Source: Spirochaetia bacterium (GTDB taxonomy: Bacteria; Spirochaetota; Spirochaetia; Treponematales; Breznakiellaceae). Taken from it: 20,716 nt of DNA. Of this stretch, positions 1 through 6,641 are shown piece by piece; within the stretch, counting starts at the first letter, position 1; each line of letters begins with the position of its first letter. Below the pieces are notes generated by a model, which was not told the origin of the DNA, searched no databases, and worked only from the letters and a program-made list of their open reading frames with translations. A program made the translations under genes and the position numbers. Where the stretch lies: NCBI GenBank assembly GCA_025997675.1, contig BNUX01000050.1:1-20716 (forward strand), read 5' to 3'.

Positions 1-650
1 TCCGGGGGGACTCCCGTGTCTTCCAACAGTGCCTTGGCCGCGGTAAAGTTCCCCACATCTCCCTGGTAATGGGCGTCGCTGCCGCAGCTGAGGAGGCTTC
101 CGTATTGTTTGGAAAGCAGCGCCACTTTCCGGCAGTTTTCTTCACTCCCCGGACGGATACGGAAGGAACTATTGTTGATCTCCAGGGCTTTGCCGTAAAG
201 GGCTGCCGCCTTCACCACTTCCTCAATATCGATAGGAAACAGGGGGTTACCGGGATGGGACACCGCATCCACCAGGGGATTGGCCAGGACGGCAATTAAG
301 GTCCTGGTATTCGCCTCTCTGCCCCGGGAACCAAAACATATCTCATGGAAACCGGCCATGACAAAATCAAGACGTCTGCAGTATAGCGGGGCAAGATCAA
401 TGCCCCCCGCATCATCCATGATATTGGTTTCCACCCCCGTAAAAAACAAAACCCCAAAGAGCTTCTTGGGGATGATCCGCAGATTGGAAAAATGATAGTG
501 ATACGGCCCTCCGGGCAAGGCGGGACCATGATCGGTTAGAACGAAGCCCTTTAACCCCCGTTTCCGCGCGCTCCGGGCAAGATCGTCGATAGTGGAATAG
601 GCATGGCCGGAAATTATCGAATGGGTGTGGGTATCGATACATATTTTCAT
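1..650 (-). CDS. PHP-domain phosphatase, YcdX-like (partial, 3' end outside window)
   Basis: The frame opens at the ATG at 648-650 and stays open to the window edge, giving about 216 residues without a stop. I translated it by hand. The protein has the ordered metal-binding motifs of the PHP (polymerase and histidinol phosphatase) superfamily: HTHS at residues 8-11, TDHG near 40, VETN near 70, a GFHE motif, SHPGNP, and GSDAH near 195. The arrangement matches the E. coli YcdX type (about 245 residues), a trinuclear-metal phosphoesterase, so only a short C-terminal part should be missing. The physiological substrate is not known from the sequence. It is transcribed divergently from aroC, with only 27 bp between the two start codons, so their promoters must overlap each other or the coding ends. 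Family assignment is firm; the reaction is inferred. Confidence 0.9.
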   Translation of the reverse strand, partial: MKICIDTHTHSIISGHAYSTIDDLARSARKRGLKGFVLTDHGPALPGGPYHYHFSNLRIIPKKLFGVLFFTGVETNIMDDAGGIDLAPLYCRRLDFVMAGFHEICFGSRGREANTRTLIAVLANPLVDAVSHPGNPLFPIDIEEVVKAAALYGKALEINNSSFRIRPGSEENCRKVALLSKQYGSLLSCGSDAHYQGDVGNFTAAKALLEDTGVPP

Positions 651-677
651 AGGTACTTTATTATAGTATAAAGAGTC

Positions 678-1796
678 ATGGCGGGAAATAGCAGCGGAAC
701 CGTATTTACGGTGACCACCTTCGGGGAATCCCACGGCCCGGCCCTGGGCTGTATTGTGGATGGCTGTCCGGCGGGGCTCCCCCTGGATAGCAGAGATATC
801 CGGGCGGAACTCAGCCGGCGGCGGCCCGGCGGCGGCGGGGCTTCCACTACCCGTGCCGAAGCGGATGAGCCGGAAATCCTCTCCGGGGTGTTTGAGGGGA
901 AAACCCTGGGAACCCCCATCGCCATACTGGTGCGGAACAATAACCAGCGTTCCGGAGATTACGACGCCCTCAAAGACCTCTACCGTCCCGGACACGCAGA
1001 CTGGACCTGGGAGGCCAAGTACGGTTTCCGCGATACCAGAGGCGGGGGCCGGAGTTCCGCCCGGGAAACCCTGGGCCGGGTGGCGGCGGGGGCGGTTGCC
1101 AAGGTCTTCCTTAACGCCCAGGGTATCCTGATCCGGGGCTGGACATCCTCCGCCGCAGGTATTGATGCCCCCGCATTCGGGTCGCCGGGCTTTGATTTGG
1201 ATGCAGTTGAAAAGAACCCCCTGCGTTTCCCCAGCCAAGCGGGGATGGAACAGGCGATGGCCAGGATTGAAAACCTGCGCAAAGCGGGGGACAGCGCCGG
1301 GGGCAAGGTTTCCTGCCGGGTGACGGGCCTCCTACCGGGGCTGGGGGAACCGGTCTTCGGGAAACTGGACGCCCGCCTCGCCGCCGCCATGCTTTCCCTG
1401 GGGGCCGCCAAGGGCATTGAGTTTGGCGCCGGGTTCGGCGTTGCCTATACCCAGGGCTCGGCCAACAACGACCGGCCCATACCCGCCGCGCCGGGACGCA
1501 TCAATCGGGATTTGCCGCCGGGGGTACCGGACCTGGACTACGCCGCCAATACGGCGGGGGGGGTGCTTGGGGGGCTATCCACGGGAATGCCCCTGGAATT
1601 CACCGTGGCCTTCAAACCGGTACCGTCGATTTCGCAGAAACAGAATACGGTGGACAACAAAGGTACGGTGCGGGAGTTGGTCATAGGGGGGCGGCACGAT
1701 GTGTGCGTCTGCCCCCGGGCGGTACCGGTGGTGGAGGCGATGACGGCGCTGGTGTTGGCGGATTTAGTGCTGCTCGGGCGGCTGGACAGGGTATAA
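678..1796 (+). CDS. aroC: Chorismate synthase
   Basis: The 372-residue product converts 5-enolpyruvylshikimate-3-phosphate to chorismate, the last step of the shikimate pathway, using reduced FMN without net redox change. All three family signatures are visible: GESHG at residues 16-20 with the conserved His19, GRSSARETLGRVAAGA around 122-137, and GGRHDVCVCPRAVPVVEA near the C-terminus. The RPGHADWTW segment carries the second conserved histidine. Length is normal for the family (350-400). The ATG at 678 leaves only 27 bp to the divergent PHP gene, and the ribosome binding site is weak (AGAG a few bases upstream). No other aromatic-pathway gene is adjacent, so it is probably transcribed alone or with the small basic protein downstream. 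Confidence 0.97.
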   Translation: MAGNSSGTVFTVTTFGESHGPALGCIVDGCPAGLPLDSRDIRAELSRRRPGGGGASTTRAEADEPEILSGVFEGKTLGTPIAILVRNNNQRSGDYDALKDLYRPGHADWTWEAKYGFRDTRGGGRSSARETLGRVAAGAVAKVFLNAQGILIRGWTSSAAGIDAPAFGSPGFDLDAVEKNPLRFPSQAGMEQAMARIENLRKAGDSAGGKVSCRVTGLLPGLGEPVFGKLDARLAAAMLSLGAAKGIEFGAGFGVAYTQGSANNDRPIPAAPGRINRDLPPGVPDLDYAANTAGGVLGGLSTGMPLEFTVAFKPVPSISQKQNTVDNKGTVRELVIGGRHDVCVCPRAVPVVEAMTALVLADLVLLGRLDRV

Positions 1797-1877
1797 CGGT
1801 GGATTGTGACGATATTTTGCCGAGGATTTATTTATGTTGGGAGCGTTTTTGCCGATAAAGTAAAATAAGGAGTAATT

Positions 1878-2090
1878 ATGGCTAAAATTGATCAGATCGC
1901 TACATCCATTGAAAAGCTTTACGCAAAGCGGGACGCCGTGCGTAAACAAATTGTCTCTGCGGAAAAGAAACTACTTTCCGAGGCAAGGAAGCTTGCAAAG
2001 CCCACCGCTACCAAAACATCCGGCAAAAAAGCCCCTGCAAAGAGAGCAGCCGCATCCAGGAAGCCCAGGACTACTAAGCCGAAAGCCTAA
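1878..2090 (+). CDS. Small lysine/alanine-rich basic protein (histone H1-like tail)
   Basis: A 70-residue protein preceded by a strong ribosome binding site (AAGGAG at 1867-1872) and closed by a strong terminator. Residues 1-40 are predicted helical and coiled-coil-like (IDQIATSIEKLYAKRDAVR). Residues 41-70 are a disordered Lys/Ala/Pro/Thr/Arg tail (SGKKAPAKRAAASRKPRT) resembling the basic tails of eukaryotic H1 and bacterial H1-like proteins. This composition suggests binding to nucleic acid by charge, for example in nucleoid organisation or with ribosomes; that role is inference. A possible promoter upstream is TTGTGA (1804-1809), a 17-bp spacer and TTTATT (1827-1832), which is weak. The gene stands alone between aroC and the accessory operon. 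Confidence 0.8.
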   Translation: MAKIDQIATSIEKLYAKRDAVRKQIVSAEKKLLSEARKLAKPTATKTSGKKAPAKRAAASRKPRTTKPKA

Positions 2091-2095
2091 CCGCA

Positions 2096-2122
2096 AAGCC
2101 CCGGAAACGGGGCATTTTTTTT
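2096..2122 (+). terminator. Rho-independent terminator after the basic-protein gene
   Basis: A perfect 6-bp stem GCCCCG/CGGGGC (2098-2103 and 2108-2113) closes a GAAA tetraloop and is followed by A and then eight T residues. It begins seven bases after the stop codon of the 70-residue basic protein and separates the core genes from the accessory operon that follows. Confidence 0.92.
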
Positions 2123-2168
2123 ATGGAACAGATTTTAGAGAAAAGTTGCTGTTTTTCCCCCTGTTTGC

Positions 2169-2197
2169 TTGCATATCCTCTATTTAAAGCTTACTAT
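2169..2197 (+). promoter_or_regulatory. Possible sigma-70-type promoter of the accessory operon
   Basis: TTGCAT (2169-2174), a 17-bp spacer and TACTAT (2192-2197) lie 20 bp upstream of the TTG start at 2218, just after the terminator of the previous gene. Hexamer matches are moderate, so this rests on position and spacing. Confidence 0.4.
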
Positions 2198-2217
2198 TAC
2201 CCCATTGGAGAATAATA

Positions 2218-2862
2218 TTGTATTTGACGCCTACCTTACTAAAATGCGAATATTGTCAAGGTCAGGACGGGAAAGAAAAGGGTATCTATAAAACACGGCA
2301 GGATGCCGTAGCAAGGGCGCAGTTTATTAAAAATGACCGGGGTTTAGTTCTTATCGCGTATCCCTGCCCGCGCGGCAATGGCTTTCATTTGACTAAATGC
2401 GATGATGCGTCTGACATTGATATCCCCAGGAAATCAACCGGGGCTATCCCTTGGGAATACCTTGAATATGAAAACAGGAGCATGCCGGAACCGAGGGTAA
2501 TTCCTCAATACGGTGCGGCGCTTGTAAAAATCGAATGTACAAACAATACACAGGAAATCACGGTTAGCGGAAGGATAATGGAGATAATTGAAAATATAAA
2601 CATTGAAAAACTGTTTCAAATCAACAGGGAAAATGTATTTGCACGCAATGCTTTAAAGCCCCATTTAACCGGCGTCATTAATCAAATCACTATTTATAGT
2701 GAGAATAAAATGGCGAATACCATCGAAAGTTATACACTATTACTACAAAATACTATTTTTACCCTTAATACTTTACAGAGAGGGCACATGATCACCGTCA
2801 TTATTATTGGAAAAACAATTAATGCCATTAATAAATGGGTTTGCATTAAAGGAGCATACTGA
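2218..2862 (+). CDS. Zinc-ribbon-like N-terminal protein of unknown function
   Basis: A 214-residue protein starting at TTG, chosen because GGAG at 2207-2210 is correctly spaced seven bases upstream. Residues 9-12 are CEYC, followed by an aromatic/basic segment and then YPCPRGNGFHLTKC near residues 48-61. This CxxC ... YxCP-x-GxxHLT arrangement resembles the short zinc-ribbon-like proteins common in phages and accessory regions. The rest (about 85-214) has no motif I recognise and is rich in Ile, Asn and Thr. The second half is clearly more AT-rich than its neighbours, suggesting acquisition. The stop codon TGA is immediately followed by the ATG of the PIN gene, whose ribosome binding site (GGAG) lies inside this gene, so the two are translationally coupled. 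A regulatory or antitoxin-like role is possible but not shown. Confidence 0.7.
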   Translation: MYLTPTLLKCEYCQGQDGKEKGIYKTRQDAVARAQFIKNDRGLVLIAYPCPRGNGFHLTKCDDASDIDIPRKSTGAIPWEYLEYENRSMPEPRVIPQYGAALVKIECTNNTQEITVSGRIMEIIENINIEKLFQINRENVFARNALKPHLTGVINQITIYSENKMANTIESYTLLLQNTIFTLNTLQRGHMITVIIIGKTINAINKWVCIKGAY

Positions 2863-3348
2863 ATGGGAGCGGCAAAGATGTATCTTGAGACGAGTTTGTT
2901 TCAGTTTTATTACGAAACCGGGCAGGCCTCGCATCTACAGAAGTTAACGGAACAGGCCCGGCAAGTCTTTGCGTTAATAAAAACGCATAAGCTTGAGGCG
3001 TATGCGTCACCCTACGTCACCAGAGAGCTGGTAAATATCGGCGATTCGGAGCGGGGGGAGAAAATGTGGCAGCTCATCGATGAATACGGTATCCGTATCC
3101 TTGAGACAAACCTTGAGACGGAGAAGCTGGCGGCTCTGTATATTGCAGAAGAAGCGGTTCCGGCGGCGGCCTTCTTCGAGGCGGCGCATATTGCCATCAC
3201 GGTGATTCATCGCCTGGACTATATGGTGAGCCTTAACTTCGCGCATATCCTCCGGCCCTGGACCATCGAGCGGGTCAGGCGGGTCAATGTCCGCCAAGCC
3301 CGGGGAGGAATCGGCATCTATAAGCCGGCGGAGGTGGTGAAGTTATGA
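2863..3348 (+). CDS. PIN-domain protein (VapC-like toxin/RNase), chromosomal copy
   Basis: The 161-residue protein has the PIN layout: a first strand with acidic residue in YLETS (Glu9), TREL with Glu55, FEAAHIAIT with Glu106, and LDYMVSLNF with Asp119. PIN proteins are metal-dependent RNases, often the toxin of type II toxin-antitoxin pairs, and this one belongs to the YLETS/T...AAHIA...NFxHI branch. It is clearly homologous over its full length to the protein at 5905-6414 inside the mobile element, with the strongest match in the C-terminal RPWTIERVRRVN segment. At position 106 this copy has Glu where the element copy has Asp; a carboxylate is kept, but activity is uncertain. It directly abuts the upstream zinc-ribbon gene and overlaps the next gene by 4 bp (ATGA), so all three are one transcript. 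Toxin function is inferred. Confidence 0.85.
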   Translation: MGAAKMYLETSLFQFYYETGQASHLQKLTEQARQVFALIKTHKLEAYASPYVTRELVNIGDSERGEKMWQLIDEYGIRILETNLETEKLAALYIAEEAVPAAAFFEAAHIAITVIHRLDYMVSLNFAHILRPWTIERVRRVNVRQARGGIGIYKPAEVVKL

Positions 3349-3548
3349 ACGATACTCGAATCACCGAAGACCCTGCCATGAAGGGTGAAAACGATCTTAT
3401 CATGGAACTATACGCTATCCGCCTCCGTATCCAGGATGAGATGGCCGGTCTTTCGGCGGAGGAACGCATTGAACAACTTAATGCATCCGCCCAGGCAGAC
3501 CTTGCCCGGCATGGTCTGTCCACGGGGCTATTCAAACCCGGACTATAA
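3345..3548 (+). CDS. Probable antitoxin partner of the PIN protein (unrecognised family)
   Basis: A 67-residue, charged, mostly helical protein whose ATG overlaps the PIN stop codon (ATGA); GGAGG lies 11 bases upstream inside the PIN gene. It matches no antitoxin family I know. Its core (ELYAIRLRIQDE ... LSAEERIEQL) is shared with the protein at 5673-5933, which sits in the same position behind the element's PIN gene. Two independent copies of the same coupled pair are the main evidence for a toxin-antitoxin relation. The order, toxin first, is the reverse of the usual vapBC order. No DNA-binding motif (AbrB, RHH, HTH) is evident. Confidence 0.65.
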   Translation: MNDTRITEDPAMKGENDLIMELYAIRLRIQDEMAGLSAEERIEQLNASAQADLARHGLSTGLFKPGL

Positions 3549-3560
3549 GGAGTATCACTA

Positions 3561-4958
3561 ATGAATGAAAAAAATGCAGTGCGTAAGGAAGCCCTGGAAA
3601 CCATCGCGAGATGTACCAAGGCTATTGACACAAACCCTGATGATGCCGATGCCTATAATGATCGGGCCACGGCATACTCCAAAATAAAAAATGTTAATGC
3701 GCTCATTGCCGACATGACCGAAGTAATCCGCATTAAACACCGTGATTCCCTGGCCTATTACACCCGTGGATATGCATATGCCTGTAAGAACGAGTATGAA
3801 AAGGCTCTTGCGGACTTCACTCAAAGTATCAAGCTGTGCCCCAAAATTGATACAGCTTTTATCGGACGGGGGAAAATGTTTATCCACCTGGAAAAGTTTG
3901 ACCTGGCCATGGGGGACTTTAACCGGGCTATCCGCCTGGGGACTAAAGATGCCGATGCCTGGATAGGCCGGTCAGTGGCCTTTGCCGAAAACGGCGATTA
4001 TGAGCAGGCAATCAGGGACGGTAACAAGGCAATCAGTCTTAACCCCCTTTGTGCCATGGCCTTTAGTAATCGGGGGGCTTTTTATCAGCGCCAGGGTGAA
4101 TACGAAAGGGCTTTGGAGGACTACAATGAAGCGATCAAGCTCGAACCCAAAAACAAAGAGTACAGAAAAAACCGTACCAGCGCGTATTCCATGATTAAAT
4201 TTACGAGGGACGGCCAGCCCCTGGATATTCCGGACGAAGTTCCGGCAGTGGGAGAACAGGATTATTCTGACGAAGCCATCGCGAAATACTCCAAGGGGAT
4301 CAGAAACCACCCCGGTGAAATCAAAAACTATGTGGATCGCGGCGTTGCGTATTCCAAGCGGGGTGAGTATGATCGGGCTATAACGGATTTTTCCTCTCTA
4401 CTTAAAAAGTTCCCTAAAGCCGGTGATGGCTTTGCCTGCCGCGCTTCTATTTATGAAGCAAAAGGCGATTTCCCCCGGGCCATAGCAGATTACACCCGGG
4501 CCTTACAGGTTGATCCCCGTATTGAGCATTGCTATTTCCGCCGTGGTATTGCGTATTTACAAAACAACGAGTACGACCTGGCCATCGCCGACTTGAACCA
4601 GGCAATTACGGTGAACCCCAAGGATGCCGATGCCTATGTAGGCCGTGGTCTTGCGTATACTCACCTGAAGAACTACGAAAAGGCCTTAGCCGATTCTACT
4701 ACGGCCATCAGTCTTGACCCCAAGAACTTTAGAGGGTATGGCACCCGGGGTAATGTGTATGCCGAGCAGGGCAATTATGATGCGGCAATAGCGGACTACA
4801 CCGCGCTCCTCACTATTAAAAATGATGATGTCCAGACCTATGCCCACCGCGGCAATGCGTATTACGCAAAGGGTAATTTTACGGCGGCCCTGGCGGACTA
4901 CACCAAAGCGAAGGAACTCGATCCTACCATTGACCTGCAGGGAAAAGACCTGTCATAG
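3561..4958 (+). CDS. TPR-repeat protein, about 12 repeats
   Basis: A 465-residue protein made almost entirely of 34-residue tetratricopeptide repeats, for example YEKALADFTQSIKLCP, YEQAIRDGNKAISLNP and YDLAIADLNQAITVNP. I count about six repeats to residue 205, a divergent linker of about 25 residues (TRDGQPLDIPDEVPAVGEQD), then about six more to the C-terminus. TPR arrays form superhelical scaffolds for protein binding; the partner here is unknown. There is no signal peptide, membrane segment or catalytic domain, so it is probably cytoplasmic. AAGGAG lies about ten bases before the ATG and only 12 bp separate it from the preceding antitoxin-like gene, so it is probably the last gene of that operon. 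It ends about 100 bp before the left end of the mobile element. Confidence 0.9.
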   Translation: MNEKNAVRKEALETIARCTKAIDTNPDDADAYNDRATAYSKIKNVNALIADMTEVIRIKHRDSLAYYTRGYAYACKNEYEKALADFTQSIKLCPKIDTAFIGRGKMFIHLEKFDLAMGDFNRAIRLGTKDADAWIGRSVAFAENGDYEQAIRDGNKAISLNPLCAMAFSNRGAFYQRQGEYERALEDYNEAIKLEPKNKEYRKNRTSAYSMIKFTRDGQPLDIPDEVPAVGEQDYSDEAIAKYSKGIRNHPGEIKNYVDRGVAYSKRGEYDRAITDFSSLLKKFPKAGDGFACRASIYEAKGDFPRAIADYTRALQVDPRIEHCYFRRGIAYLQNNEYDLAIADLNQAITVNPKDADAYVGRGLAYTHLKNYEKALADSTTAISLDPKNFRGYGTRGNVYAEQGNYDAAIADYTALLTIKNDDVQTYAHRGNAYYAKGNFTAALADYTKAKELDPTIDLQGKDLS

Positions 4959-4995
4959 CGTTTTTTACGGCCTGGGGCATTACCCTAATCCTGGC

Positions 4996-5045
4996 AAAAC
5001 CCTCTGGTTTTCCGGTCCAGGAGCCTCGTTCCGTAGGAGCGGAAC
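4996..5045. other. Two short perfect hairpins after the TPR gene
   Basis: AAAACC-CTCT-GGTTTT (4996-5011) and GTTCCG-TAGGAG-CGGAAC (5028-5045) lie between the TPR stop codon and the left att repeat. Neither has a T-run, so a terminator is possible but not supported as intrinsic. The rest of 4959-5055 shows nothing I recognise. Confidence 0.35.
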
Positions 5046-5055
5046 CGGCAATAAT

Positions 5056-5102
5056 TGGGCGCTACATGATTCGAACATGTGACCCCCACGGTGTAAACGT
5101 GG
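5056..5102. repeat. Left attachment site (attL core), displaced tRNA-Val 3' fragment
   Basis: Identical over 47 bp to 15362-15408. It contains the acceptor 3' strand, T arm, variable region and whole anticodon stem-loop of tRNA-Val in minus orientation, and then diverges at 5103. The D arm and 5' acceptor strand are missing, so it is not a functional tRNA. Confidence 0.95.
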
Positions 5103-5110
5103 ATTCTTGC

Positions 5111-5221
5111 TATATCACGCTGTATCATAGTGTAAAGATTATCGGGCTATTTCCTTGTAATATAAGGGATTATACCCTCTTTTCTGTATTATGTTATATC
5201 ATCGTGTATCATGCTGTAAAG
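5111..5221 (+). repeat. Pair of 27-bp imperfect direct repeats next to attL (candidate integrase arm or Xis sites)
   Basis: The copies at 5111-5137 and 5195-5221 agree at 22 of 27 positions and are 84 bp apart. Each has internal 10-bp periodicity: TATATCA, TGTATCA and TGTAAAG start at successive 10-bp steps, so all three blocks face the same side of the helix. A TATATCACGC-like block recurs in reverse orientation at 15301-15310 near attR (9 of 10 matches). Position and periodicity suggest recombinase-arm or excisionase binding sites; this is inference. Confidence 0.6.
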
Positions 5222-5249
5222 GGTCAAAACAGGGGGTAACGGGGGGAGT

Positions 5250-5274
5250 AATGTACCTTGCTGTGTACCTCGGG
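5250..5274 (+). repeat. 25-bp end repeat, left copy (candidate arm-type site)
   Basis: Matches 15269-15293 at 24 of 25 positions in the same orientation. It contains GTACCT twice, 12 bp apart. It lies about 150 bp inside attL, while its partner lies about 70 bp inside attR, so the element carries the same site at both ends. Confidence 0.65.
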
Positions 5275-5624
5275 AATGCTGCCGGGGAGAAGCCCCGGAC
5301 TTGGGTAAAGGATCTCTATCAGCCTTTCGAGATAGAGCGGGTCAATCCGGGAGCGCGGCGCTTTAGTCGTGAAGGAGTAGTTAAGCGCCGGGGTAGTCCG
5401 GGAGCGGGGAGCGACCTTCACGTCCCGTCCGGTAAGGTGCTTAGAAAACTACTTCTTGTTCCTGGGGGAGCTGCGGGAGGTCCGGGGGCTTACTTCTTGC
5501 TCTGCTTTGCCGAGGTCCCGGAAGACCCCCATATATATAAAAGCAATGTATATTTTGATTCCCCCGGTATGCGCTTCTCTACGGCCCTATAAATAGGCGC
5601 CCTGGGCAATCCTGGAAACAGGGC
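5275..5624. other. Non-coding region with several perfect inverted repeats (possible structured RNA)
   Basis: Between the arm-like repeats and the terminator of the leftward operon I see no convincing gene. Perfect inverted repeats occur in succession: CCGGGG/CCCCGG (5282-5298), CTCTATC/GATAGAG (5314-5337), CGGCGCTT/AAGCGCCG (5356-5390), TCCGGG/CCCGGA (5481-5522) and GCCCTG/CAGGGC (5599-5624). The 10-mer TCCGGGAGCG occurs twice (5346-5355 and 5397-5406). A plus-strand frame beginning with ATG at 5251 is open to 5592, but its product has low complexity and no recognisable domain, and its start lies inside the end repeat. A structured RNA or a packaging or replication site are alternatives. Confidence 0.4.
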
Positions 5625-5625
5625 A

Positions 5626-5653
5626 AAAAGAAAACCGCCCTTTGCGGGGGCGG
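5626..5653 (-). terminator. Terminator of the leftward toxin-antitoxin operon
   Basis: On the minus strand CCGCCC (5653-5648) pairs with GGGCGG (5640-5635) and is followed by TTTTCTTTTT. It lies 20 bp past the stop codon of the gene at 5673-5933 and is oriented correctly for that operon. Confidence 0.85.
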
Positions 5654-5672
5654 CCGTTCCTTCTTTGCCGGG

Positions 5673-5933
5673 TTATTGAGTAACCGGCTGCCGGGGCTTG
5701 AGCTTGCCTTGCCCTGGAAAGCTGACATAATGGGGGGGTATACCGCACCCGGCAAGAAAAGAGTCCGACCGTTTTTGAATATCCGCCCGCCGTTCTTCCG
5801 GCGTCATATTGACCCGCCTGTCCTGAAGCATAAGCCGGATGGCGTGGACTTCTTTGACGGATTCCGGGGCATCCATCAGCCCCGGATCGTTCAGGAGCCG
5901 GGGATCATTCATGTATTCCTGTACTGTCTTCAC
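5673..5933 (-). CDS. Probable antitoxin partner of the element PIN protein
   Basis: An 86-residue protein homologous to the one at 3345-3548: the shared core is (L/V)xAIRLxxQD followed by (S/T)(A/P)EER. The ATG at 5933 overlaps the PIN gene by 29 bp. I chose it because GGAGG in the PIN reading frame lies 12 bases upstream, the same spacing as in the chromosomal pair; an inner ATG at 5912 aligns better with the shorter homologue's first residues but has a poorer ribosome binding site. The C-terminal 20 residues (PGQGKLKPRQPVTQ) are extra. No known antitoxin DNA-binding fold is visible. It is the last gene of the leftward operon and is followed by a terminator. The antitoxin role is inferred from conserved pairing alone. 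Confidence 0.65.
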   Translation of the reverse strand: MKTVQEYMNDPRLLNDPGLMDAPESVKEVHAIRLMLQDRRVNMTPEERRADIQKRSDSFLAGCGIPPHYVSFPGQGKLKPRQPVTQ

Positions 5934-6414
5934 TTTCCAATACCTCCGATGGTTTGTATATGCCTACGCCCTTGTAGGACTCCCTGGCGTTTACCCGCCT
6001 GACCCGTTCGATGGTCCAGGGCCGGGCAATATGCCCAAAGTTAAGGCTCACTATAAAATCTAAACCATTGACCGCCGTGATGGCAATATGGGCCGCATCC
6101 GTAGGGTACGCTGCGGGGAGGGCCTCCTCCTGAATATAAAGGGCCGCGAGCCGTTCCGCCTCATCGCTCTGGCCGAGAAACTGAATACCGTATTCCTCAA
6201 TGAGCTTTTTCATTTTTTCCCGTTTCTCAATATCCGGCTCCGCTTCCAATTCATCCATCGCGTAAGCGGACGTATACGGCTCAAATTTCCCTGCCTTTAT
6301 CAGGTCAAAGACCTGGCGGACCTGGGCTTTCAATTCCTGGTAACGTTGGCCTTCCCGCTTTTCGTAGTAAAAACTGAACATGGTGGTTTCCAGGTACACC
6401 CGGGGGATGGTCAC
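5905..6414 (-). CDS. PIN-domain protein (VapC-like toxin/RNase), element copy
   Basis: A 169-residue PIN protein, paralogue of 2863-3348. Acidic positions are YLETT (Glu9), MDEL (Glu55), TDAAHIAIT (Asp106) and LDFIVSLNF (Asp119), which is a full PIN set. The start is GTG at 6412-6414 with GGAG about nine bases upstream. The C-terminus is longer than in the chromosomal copy (LESEDSTGIHE), produced by reading through the region that overlaps the downstream partner gene. It sits five bases after the preceding 72-residue gene in a compact leftward operon. PIN toxins usually cleave RNA (tRNA, rRNA or mRNA); the target here is unknown. As cargo of a mobile element it may stabilise the element or act against competing phage. 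That is inference. Confidence 0.87.
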   Translation of the reverse strand: MTIPRVYLETTMFSFYYEKREGQRYQELKAQVRQVFDLIKAGKFEPYTSAYAMDELEAEPDIEKREKMKKLIEEYGIQFLGQSDEAERLAALYIQEEALPAAYPTDAAHIAITAVNGLDFIVSLNFGHIARPWTIERVRRVNARESYKGVGIYKPSEVLESEDSTGIHE

Positions 6415-6418
6415 TGCC

Positions 6419-6637
6419 CTATCTCCTCACTTTTGCCCTGGGTATGAAACTTGACGGGTCTTTGTGATATTCCCGGATGCGCCGTTCCGCCCTTTTGGTT
6501 TCTTCAGGCGTTGCCGGTTCTATCGTGTAAAGCGGCTCGGCAAGCGCCGACAAAAGCGGCTTTATTACGACAAGGTTTTTCTCCGGCATGGTATCAATGT
6601 ACCCGCATAGTTTCTTTCTTAGTGCTGTGGCTGTCAT
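6419..6637 (-). CDS. Probable antitoxin of the RelE-type toxin
   Basis: A 72-residue protein placed four bases after the RelE-type gene, with AGAGGA upstream of its ATG. The N-terminal half is helical (MTATALRKKLCGYIDTMPEK, LVVIKPLLSALAEP). The C-terminal half is charged and probably disordered until it binds (EETKRAERRIREYHKDPSSF), as is typical of antitoxins that wrap a RelE partner. I do not recognise a specific family. The toxin-first order resembles higBA-type modules, but no HTH is visible here, which argues against a HigA protein. The role is inferred from size, charge and position. Confidence 0.65.
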   Translation of the reverse strand: MTATALRKKLCGYIDTMPEKNLVVIKPLLSALAEPLYTIEPATPEETKRAERRIREYHKDPSSFIPRAKVRR

Positions 6638-6641
6638 GCGT

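Noticed and set aside
5056..5102. Second tRNA-Val gene
   Set aside because: Only the 3' part is present. The D arm and 5' acceptor strand are absent, so it is the displaced att copy.
5251..5592. Plus-strand frame of 113 codons after GGGGGGAGTA
   Set aside because: The start lies inside the 25-bp end repeat, whose right copy has no corresponding gene. The product shows no domain and is crossed by several inverted repeats.
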